Shown here one piece after another: positions 1-4,788 of a DNA stretch of 18,252 nucleotides. The notes under the pieces were generated by a model. That model did no database searches. It saw only the letters and a list, made by a program, of their open reading frames with translations, and was not told the origin of the DNA. The stretch is from Bacillota bacterium (GTDB taxonomy: Bacteria > Bacillota_I > Bacilli_A > RFN20 > CAG-826), in NCBI GenBank assembly GCA_016872075.1, contig VHBF01000003.1, positions 1 through 18,252 of the forward strand. The letters run 5' to 3'. Made by a program: the position numbers and the translations under genes. Within the stretch, counting starts at the first letter, position 1, and every line of letters starts with the position of its first letter.

Positions 1-703
1 CATTACCTTAAAAGAAATTGATGAAGCGATTGATCGTCGTATTGCTGGTCCGGCAAAGAGTTCACGTGGTTTGTCTGAACACGAAAGAGAAGTTGTGGCC
101 TACCACGAAGCAGGGCACGCGATCATCGGTCTCAACTTAAAATTCTCAGATAAGGTTCAAAAAATCACAATTGTACCGCGTGGAAGAACCGGTGGACATG
201 TGATGATGACCCCTGAAGAAGATCGTTTCTTGATGACCAAAAATCAATTGGTTGCAAGAATTATTGGGTATCTAGGCGGTCGTACATCGGAAGAAATTTT
301 CTTTGGTGATGTTTCAACTGGGGCCCAAAATGATATTGAAGTTGCCACACGCATTGCGAGAATGATGGTCACAGAGTATGGTATGAGTTCCTTAGGACCC
401 ATCCAATATGAATCAAATACAGGTTCCGTCTTTTTAGGAAGAGACTATAACTCAACCCAAAAGAATTTCTCAACCCAAGTCGCTTTTGAAATTGATAAAG
501 AAGTGAGAAAAATTATCGATGATGCACACTTGGAAGCGAGACGAATTTTAACAGAAAAGAAACAAGATTTAATTTTGATTGCCAAAACGCTTTTAGAAAA
601 AGAAACCATTACTGCGGAAGAAATATCTTCAATTCTTGCGAACAAACCCGTTGAAGAAGAAACCAAAAAAACGCGAAAAAAGAAAGAAGATAAGGACGCA
701 TAA
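1..703 (+). CDS. ftsH: ATP-dependent zinc metalloprotease FtsH, C-terminal part (5' end outside window)
   Basis: The reading frame is open from base 2 and has no start in the window, so the gene begins upstream; the TTG at 71 is internal. What remains (about 233 residues) is the end of the AAA+ module (ITLKEIDEAIDRRIAGPAK, typical of FtsH) and the M41 peptidase domain. The zinc-binding HEAGH motif is at 104-118, and the expected third ligand, the Asp of the STGAQNDIE segment, is at 332-334. The family EYGMS segment follows, and the protein ends in a Lys/Glu-rich tail. FtsH is a membrane-anchored hexameric protease that removes misfolded and short-lived membrane and cytosolic proteins. The gene lies 2 nt upstream of lysS; many Firmicutes have the same order with extra genes between. 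The identification is secure; nothing can be said about the N-terminal membrane segments. Confidence 0.97.
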   Translation, partial: ITLKEIDEAIDRRIAGPAKSSRGLSEHEREVVAYHEAGHAIIGLNLKFSDKVQKITIVPRGRTGGHVMMTPEEDRFLMTKNQLVARIIGYLGGRTSEEIFFGDVSTGAQNDIEVATRIARMMVTEYGMSSLGPIQYESNTGSVFLGRDYNSTQKNFSTQVAFEIDKEVRKIIDDAHLEARRILTEKKQDLILIAKTLLEKETITAEEISSILANKPVEEETKKTRKKKEDKDA

Positions 704-705
704 TT

Positions 706-2181
706 ATGGCGCTAACCGATCAAGAAATAGTCCGAAGAGAAAAACTACAAAAATTAATCGATAAAGGGATTGACCCCTTCGGCCAAAAGTTTTTAACCAC
801 GCATCACTCTATCCAAGCTAAAAAACTTGCAGAAGGTAAAACCCACGACGAATTAGAAACATTAAATTTTAAAACATCCGTTGCCGGTCGCATTGTTTTA
901 CTGAGAAATATGGGTAAAGCAAGTTTTATTACGTTGCAAGACAAGTTAGGAACGATTCAAGCTTATATCCGAAAAGATGTCATCGGCGATGAAGCTTATA
1001 GTATTTTCGAACTTGCAGATTTGGGTGATATTGTCGGTGTTGAAGGGACATTGATGCTCACCAAAACCGGTGAAATTACCGTCAAAGCAAAAACTTATAC
1101 TCACTTGGTTAAAGCTTTAAGACCACTTCCAGAAAAATATCACGGTTTAAGTGATGTTGAAGAACGTTATCGTCGTCGTTATGTCGATTTAATTGTGAAT
1201 GAAGAAGCACGCAAAGTTGCCCTAATGCGTCCACAAATTATACGTTTGATTCAACAACACATGGATGCACAAGGTTATGTGGAATTTGAAACCAGTATGC
1301 TCCAATCGACACTGGGTGGTGCTTCTGCTCGTCCCTTTGTCACGCACCACAATGCCCTAGATCGAGATTTCTATTTACGCATTGCTACCGAACTTCCTTT
1401 GAAACGTTTACTTGTTGGCGGTTTAGAACGGGTCTATGAAATCGGTCGTTTGTTTAGAAATGAAGGGATTGATACACGTCACAATCCAGAGTTCACCACC
1501 ATTGAAGCCTACCAAGCGTATGGTGACTTATCCGATATGCAACAACTTGCACAAAACTTGTTATCAAGTCTGGCGATGAAATTAACCGGCAGTTTTGATT
1601 TACCTTGGGGTGACAAAATGATCTCTTTGAAACCGCCATTCCGTTCGGTTCATATGGTGGACTTGATTAAAGAACACACCGGTATTGATTTCTTTAGACC
1701 GATGACTTTTGAACAAGCTAAAGCCTTAGCCAATCAACACAACATTCATTTAGAAAAACATGAAAACGCAGTCGGATACATTATCAATAAGTTCTTTGAA
1801 ACTTTCTGTGAAAAGAAATTAATTCAACCCACCTTTGTTACCGGCCACCCTTTAGAAATAAGCCCTCTTGCCAAGAAAAGCAAAGATCCAAGATTTACAG
1901 AACGTTTTGAACTCTTTATTGATGGTTCTGAATATGCGAACGCCTTTACGGAACTCAATAACCCGCTCGACCAAGAAGAACGCTTCCAAGCACAACTTGC
2001 TGCAAAAGCAAGAGGCGACAAAGAAGCCTCTGAAAACGATGTAGATTTCCTTGAAGCCCTTCAGTTTGGCATGCCTCCTGCGGGTGGCATCGGCATTGGT
2101 ATTGATCGTTTAGTGATGCTTCTTACTAATCAAAGTTCGATTCGCGAAGTGATTTTATTCCCGACTTTAAAAACAAAGTAA
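706..2181 (+). CDS. lysS: Lysyl-tRNA synthetase, class II
   Basis: A 491-residue protein of normal family length. An N-terminal OB-fold anticodon-binding domain (about residues 55-150, containing GRIVLLRNMGKASFITLQD) is followed by a class II catalytic core. Motif 2 is in GLERVYEIGRLFRNEGIDTRH and motif 3 is GIGIGIDRLVMLL near the C-terminus. It charges tRNA-Lys with lysine in the cytosol. Start ATG 706 lies 2 nt after the ftsH stop, with AAGGAC upstream as ribosome binding site, so it is probably co-transcribed with ftsH. One oddity: the motif 1 position normally held by the invariant class II proline (family ETPML) is Ser197 here (ETSML). No strong terminator is visible between the stop and the next promoter at 2241. 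Confidence 0.97.
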   Translation: MALTDQEIVRREKLQKLIDKGIDPFGQKFLTTHHSIQAKKLAEGKTHDELETLNFKTSVAGRIVLLRNMGKASFITLQDKLGTIQAYIRKDVIGDEAYSIFELADLGDIVGVEGTLMLTKTGEITVKAKTYTHLVKALRPLPEKYHGLSDVEERYRRRYVDLIVNEEARKVALMRPQIIRLIQQHMDAQGYVEFETSMLQSTLGGASARPFVTHHNALDRDFYLRIATELPLKRLLVGGLERVYEIGRLFRNEGIDTRHNPEFTTIEAYQAYGDLSDMQQLAQNLLSSLAMKLTGSFDLPWGDKMISLKPPFRSVHMVDLIKEHTGIDFFRPMTFEQAKALANQHNIHLEKHENAVGYIINKFFETFCEKKLIQPTFVTGHPLEISPLAKKSKDPRFTERFELFIDGSEYANAFTELNNPLDQEERFQAQLAAKARGDKEASENDVDFLEALQFGMPPAGGIGIGIDRLVMLLTNQSSIREVILFPTLKTK

Positions 2182-2240
2182 CCAAAGTCGATTAAACAAT
2201 CCTATTCATCCTTAAGGAGACGATTATCAAGCATTTTTTC

Positions 2241-2269
2241 TTTACATCAAAGAGAGTGTCCCTTATACT
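2241..2269 (+). promoter_or_regulatory. Promoter of the rpsF-ssb-rpsR operon
   Basis: TTTACA (2241-2246), a 17-nt spacer and TATACT (2264-2269): each box differs from the sigma-A consensus by one base. Transcription would start near 2276, leaving a 5' leader of about 75 nt before rpsF. This also separates the S6 operon from lysS. Confidence 0.8.
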
Positions 2270-2276
2270 CTTTACG

Positions 2277-2350
2277 TATAGCGTGAAGGCTATTCATATA
2301 CTCTCTGCTTCCAGTGAATGGGAGCCAGAATGTCCAGAGGGAGGTGCTTT
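2277..2350 (+). promoter_or_regulatory. Structured 5' leader of rpsF, candidate S6:S18 autoregulatory leader
   Basis: Three stems can be drawn in the predicted leader: a hairpin ATAGC/GCTAT next to the transcription start; an outer stem TCTCTG (2302-2307) with CAGAGG (2335-2340); and inside it CTTCC (2308-2312) with GGGAG (2320-2324). About ten unpaired bases containing CCAGAA remain on the 3' side, directly before the GGAGG ribosome binding site. Operons of this gene order often carry a leader bound by the S6:S18 complex, which recognises a bulged helix close to the start codon. Position and shape agree, but I cannot confirm the exact family consensus by eye. Confidence 0.5.
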
Positions 2351-2641
2351 ATGAGAAAGTACGAAATCATGTACATTGTGCGTGATGGCTTAGACGAAGA
2401 AACCCGTAAAGCTGAAGTGGCTAAAGTCCACGCAGTTTTAACGTCCAATGGTGCCACAATCACCAACGTGAACGAATGGGGATCTCGTGACCTTGCTTAT
2501 GAAATTAAAGAGCAACGTAAAGGCTATTACGTCGTTGTGAAAGCAACGGCATCAGCGGAAGCGGTCAAAGAATTTAATCGTCTTGCCAAGATTAACAATG
2601 CGCTGTTACGTCATTTAATCATCGTTAATCCTGAACAATAA
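2351..2641 (+). CDS. rpsF: 30S ribosomal protein S6
   Basis: A 96-residue protein beginning MRKYEIMYIVRDGLDEE, a typical S6 start, with the family segments RDLAYEIKEQRKGYYVVV and ALLRHLIIV. The start is ATG 2351 because GGAGG lies 6-10 nt upstream and the family begins here; an in-frame ATG at 2318 would add residues unlike S6 and would cover the leader. S6 binds the 30S platform together with S18. First gene of rpsF-ssb-rpsR, driven by the promoter at 2241. Confidence 0.97.
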   Translation: MRKYEIMYIVRDGLDEETRKAEVAKVHAVLTSNGATITNVNEWGSRDLAYEIKEQRKGYYVVVKATASAEAVKEFNRLAKINNALLRHLIIVNPEQ

Positions 2642-2655
2642 GAAAGGTTTAATTT

Positions 2656-3081
2656 ATGATTAATCGTGCTGTCATCGTTGGTCGTTTAACCAAAAACCCA
2701 GAATTAAGAAAATCTGCTGCCGGCAACAGTTTTGCCTCCTTCACGGTTGCGATTGATAATCGCACAAAACCAGGCGAACCTAAAACCGCTTCATTTATTA
2801 ATTGCATTACCTTTGGTAATACTGCGGATAACCTAGCAAAATACACTCGCAAAGGTAGCTTAATTGGTATTGAAGGTAGACTCCAACAACGAAATTATGA
2901 AACCAAAGATGGTCGTAAAGGTACGGCCTTAGAAATCATCGCTGATACGGTCCAATTCTTAGATTCAAAAGGAACAGGTCCGGGCGCAAACGCCGAACCC
3001 AATCCCACTCCACAATTAGAAAAAGAAGACAATAAAAACTTAGAAAGTATTGATATCGTCGATGACGATCTCCCCTTCTAA
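2656..3081 (+). CDS. ssb: Single-stranded DNA-binding protein
   Basis: A 141-residue protein. The N-terminal OB fold (about residues 1-105) starts MINRAVIVGRLTKNPELR and includes FINCITFGNTADNLAKY and the GSLIGIEGRLQQRNYE segment. A short, poorly ordered linker follows, then the acidic tip DDDLPF, which in SSB recruits replication and repair partners. It coats single-stranded DNA as a tetramer. It sits between rpsF and rpsR, as in most Firmicutes, with an AGAAAGG ribosome binding site before the start. The linker is short compared with many SSB proteins. Confidence 0.97.
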   Translation: MINRAVIVGRLTKNPELRKSAAGNSFASFTVAIDNRTKPGEPKTASFINCITFGNTADNLAKYTRKGSLIGIEGRLQQRNYETKDGRKGTALEIIADTVQFLDSKGTGPGANAEPNPTPQLEKEDNKNLESIDIVDDDLPF

Positions 3082-3098
3082 AGAAAGGAACTTCATTT

Positions 3099-3326
3099 AT
3101 GGCATTTAAGAAAATGCGCCCCAAGAAGAAAGTTTGTTATTTCACCACCAATAACATCAAACACATTGATTACAAGGATGTGGAATTACTCAAACGCTTC
3201 ATTACCCCAAATGGTAAAATTGCTCCCCGCCGCGTCACTGGCACTAACGCCCGTTACCAACGTGAATTAGCAGTGGCGATTAAGAACGCAAGATTCATGG
3301 CACTTATTCCATTCTTAATGGATTAA
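3099..3326 (+). CDS. rpsR: 30S ribosomal protein S18
   Basis: A 75-residue protein with the S18 signature: a basic N-terminus (KKMRPKKKVCYF), a middle DYKDVELLKRFITPNGKIAPRRVTGT and the end ARFMALIPFLMD. It binds the platform of the small subunit next to S6. AGAAAGGA precedes the start. Last coding gene of the operon; the transcript then runs into the terminator-bearing element at 3331-3430. Confidence 0.97.
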   Translation: MAFKKMRPKKKVCYFTTNNIKHIDYKDVELLKRFITPNGKIAPRRVTGTNARYQRELAVAIKNARFMALIPFLMD

Positions 3327-3330
3327 TCCG

Positions 3331-3430
3331 AACTTTGTGTAAACATACAAAGGTAAATATCCTGTTTAGGATAACTTGCCTCAGCGTCTTACATGACTCT
3401 ATAAGGACCTTGTAACCCAAGGTCTTTTTT
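3331..3430 (+). repeat. Copy 1 of a ~100-nt structured RNA element with built-in terminator
   Basis: Starts 4 nt after the rpsR stop. It contains a hairpin CTTTGTGTAAACATACAAAG (3333-3352; eight pairs with one G-U, loop AAAC). A second hairpin has the outer stem GGTAA/TTGCC (3352-3356 with 3376-3380) and the inner stem TATCCT/AGGATA (3358-3363 with 3368-3373). A single-stranded CAGCGTCTTAC follows, then the intrinsic terminator. A diverged second copy lies at 3627-3725. The first hairpin is identical in both copies, while the outer stem of the second differs on both sides yet stays paired, which suggests the RNA structure is what is kept. I do not recognise the family. Confidence 0.75.
3405..3430 (+). 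terminator. Intrinsic terminator of the rpsF-ssb-rpsR operon (inside copy 1)
   Basis: GACCTTG (3406-3412) pairs with CAAGGTC (3418-3424) around a TAACC loop, followed by six T. It ends the transcript of the S6 operon or of the copy 1 element. Confidence 0.88.
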
Positions 3431-3485
3431 ATTAATTCCATACCATAGACCAAGGATAGTCACCCTAGCAGAAGATACGATGACA

Positions 3486-3634
3486 ACAAGTGTTTGCACA
3501 TGAAGGCGTGAAGACTCTCCCTAGGAGAATATTGCTTCCCCTTATAGTTAAATAGTGTGCATCGTGAGGATGCTGAGGCCGATATGGGGAATTGTGTTAA
3601 ACAGGCTGAACAACTTCATGTGTGAACACTTTGT
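3486..3634 (+). ncRNA. Candidate structured non-coding RNA closed by a ~20-bp stem
   Basis: Bases 3486-3505 pair with 3614-3634 as a near-perfect long stem: 14 uninterrupted pairs, two of them G-U, then more after a one-base bulge. Inside are a hairpin TCTCC/GGAGA (loop CTA, 3516-3528), an upper stem TTCCCC (3536-3541) with GGGGAA (3586-3591), and within that GCATC/GATGC (3559-3573). No open reading frame with coding character is present. The 3' strand of the closing stem overlaps the first hairpin of copy 2, whose terminator at 3701-3725 could end this RNA. Strand is inferred from that terminator. The long closing stem with internal bubbles resembles 6S RNA in outline, but no family can be assigned by eye. 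No convincing promoter was found. Confidence 0.55.
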
Positions 3635-3725
3635 GTAAACATACAAAGCTGATTATTCTCTAAAATAGAAAACCAGCCAGCGTGTTACTAGAATCTAAAA
3701 AGACCTTGTAAAAAAGGTCTTTTTT
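3627..3725 (+). repeat. Copy 2 of the ~100-nt structured RNA element with built-in terminator
   Basis: Same order as copy 1: the identical hairpin CTTTGTGTAAACATACAAAG at 3629-3648; a second hairpin whose outer stem is GCTG/CAGC (3648-3651 with 3674-3677) and inner stem TTCT/AGAA; the conserved strand CAGCGTGTTAC; then an A/G-rich run and the terminator. Its first hairpin shares bases 3629-3634 with the closing stem of the RNA at 3486-3634, so both cannot form fully at once. It is followed by the convergent membrane-protein gene, so it does not act as the leader of a downstream gene. Confidence 0.75.
3701..3725 (+). terminator. Intrinsic terminator in copy 2
   Basis: AGACCTT (3701-3707) pairs with AAGGTCT (3714-3720), loop GTAAAA, followed by a T run. 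It shares the GACCTTG core with the copy 1 terminator and lies just before the convergent gene at 3757-4416. Confidence 0.88.
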
Positions 3726-3756
3726 CATATTCTTAACAATTCAAACGAGAGATTTT

Positions 3757-4416
3757 TTAGTTTAACTTGGAAACTTTATCTTCTTTTTTATTAGCCAATG
3801 GGCGCGGTCTTTCTTTTTCTACAGGTTGAGCCTTTGCCTTTGATTTACCCACATTAATATTTTTTGAAAATTCCCGATATTTTCTATAACCATTAAAGCC
3901 GTCATAACCCATATAAGCTGCTCCAAGAAAGCAAATAAATAGAATGATTAGTGCCACGAAACCATAATCAAATTGAGGCGAAACAAAAAGAATAGATCCT
4001 ATTGTTAAGGCAATAATGTGAGCCCAAAACTTAATTACTTCAGATTTTTCTTCAAGAAAAACAACAGAGTTAAAGTATATAAGCCCCCGGCCATAAAAGA
4101 AGAAAGCAAGGGAGTAACGATAAACCAAACCCCAAACAGAATCGGCTTCCAAATCACTCGTGAATGCGATATAAATGAGAATGATTCCGATAACCGTATC
4201 CACAAGGATTTCAATTAAGTTGATTGTCCGAAGGATTTCTTTGTTGAGTGACTTCAATAAAGGAACTACTCTAAAAAGTGAAAAGATTACAATGCCAATT
4301 CCGGTGATGGTGTAGACAACTTCTGGCGCAAAGACGATGTAGATGCCTACACCAACTAAGATCGCCGCCAAGGCAAACTTTAAAATCCAACTATAACTTT
4401 GATGAAGTTTATTCAT
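3757..4416 (-). CDS. DUF308/HdeD-like multi-pass membrane protein
   Basis: A 219-residue protein with about six hydrophobic segments (near residues 13-30, 33-50, 66-86, 97-115, 125-145 and 150-172) and a basic, Pro/Lys-rich cytoplasmic tail of roughly 35 residues. The alternation of short hydrophobic hairpins (ALAAILVGVGIYIVF, TITGIGIVIFSLFRV) resembles the DUF308/HdeD family, found in many Firmicutes and mostly of unknown function. The start ATG at 4416 has AAAAGGAGAT just upstream. It stands alone, convergent with the rpsR operon and divergent from gdpP. The family call rests on pattern only and no function is proposed. Confidence 0.6.
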   Translation of the reverse strand: MNKLHQSYSWILKFALAAILVGVGIYIVFAPEVVYTITGIGIVIFSLFRVVPLLKSLNKEILRTINLIEILVDTVIGIILIYIAFTSDLEADSVWGLVYRYSLAFFFYGRGLIYFNSVVFLEEKSEVIKFWAHIIALTIGSILFVSPQFDYGFVALIILFICFLGAAYMGYDGFNGYRKYREFSKNINVGKSKAKAQPVEKERPRPLANKKEDKVSKLN

Positions 4417-4442
4417 AAAAATCTCCTTTTGGGGATACTTTA

Positions 4443-4448
4443 ATTATA
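4443..4448 (-). promoter_or_regulatory. -10 box for the DUF308-like gene
   Basis: On the minus strand TATAAT lies about 27 nt before the start codon. No good -35 box is seen at 16-18 nt, so this promoter is only partly supported. Confidence 0.45.
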
Positions 4449-4508
4449 TAAGAAAATATCGTGCTCTTTTATTGAATATAAACATAGAGCAACATGATTT
4501 CTTTAAAC

Positions 4509-4766
4509 TTAACTCTGCAAGGTGGACGGATGCAAGATTTAAATTACCTTTTAGAATCTGGTTTGCCAATGTTTGCACCGAGCTGCTTAAGGTAATTTTC
4601 GGTGCACAAAGGCCAACAGCCCCAAGGTAAATTGATGGTTATGAATGGGTGCTTTGTTGACAAGAAGGCAATTTCTAACACACACCTTAAGCGAACGATG
4701 GTGGATAAACGAGTTATTGAGAGGACTTTTTTTCTTAAAATGTCGATGCACCTTGCATCGATTTTT
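4509..4766 (+). ncRNA. Candidate structured RNA / attenuator-like leader upstream of gdpP
   Basis: The 372-nt gap before gdpP holds no credible gene but many complementary segments and ends in a perfect terminator. An outer fold can be drawn from TAACTC (4510-4515) with GAGTTA (4711-4716) and AAGGTG (4519-4524) with CACCTT (4683-4688). Inside, a 10-bp pairing (4541-4550 with 4589-4598) interleaves with an 8-bp pairing (4574-4581 with 4599-4606), so these form either a pseudoknot or two exclusive states. GCAAGGTG (4517-4524) and GATGCAAG (4529-4536) are each fully complementary to overlapping parts of the terminator hairpin, as an antiterminator would be. I recognise no known riboswitch core and found no clear promoter. 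It could instead be an independent small RNA. The 5' end is uncertain. Confidence 0.45.
4743..4766 (+). terminator. Intrinsic terminator upstream of gdpP
   Basis: TCGATGCA (4743-4750) and TGCATCGA (4754-4761) form a perfect 8-bp hairpin with loop CCT, followed by five T. It points in the direction of gdpP and ends only 22 nt before its start codon, so it either closes a separate RNA or attenuates transcription into gdpP. Confidence 0.85.
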
Positions 4767-4770
4767 CATA

Positions 4771-4776
4771 TATAAT
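4771..4776 (+). promoter_or_regulatory. -10 box immediately upstream of gdpP
   Basis: A consensus TATAAT lies directly after the terminator T run, 12 nt before the ATG at 4789. A start of transcription near 4783 would give a leader of only about six bases. No good -35 box is visible at the usual distance (CACCTT at best), so this is a candidate. Confidence 0.5.
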
Positions 4777-4788
4777 TTTCTAAGGAAT

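Noticed and set aside
2251..2307. Complementary AGAGAGT and ACTCTCT around the rpsF promoter
   Set aside because: The first half lies upstream of the predicted transcription start, so it cannot be part of the leader RNA.
2318..2350. Longer S6 from ATG 2318
   Set aside because: Family start and the GGAGG ribosome binding site favour 2351; the extension covers the folded leader.
3580..3592. Likeness of CTGAGGCCGATAT to the 5' bubble of E. coli 6S RNA
   Set aside because: In this fold it lies on the 3' side of the apical stem, so the resemblance is probably accidental.
4460..4766. RNase P RNA, SRP RNA or a known riboswitch before gdpP
   Set aside because: The GAGGAAAGTCC core of RNase P, the GGAAGGAAGCA loop of SRP RNA, and the TPP, c-di-AMP and T-box conserved cores are all absent.
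4645..4788. In-frame upstream extension of gdpP from an ATG at 4645
   Set aside because: It would run through the perfect terminator at 4743-4766, its 48 residues look unlike a GdpP N-terminus, and ATG 4789 fits the family.
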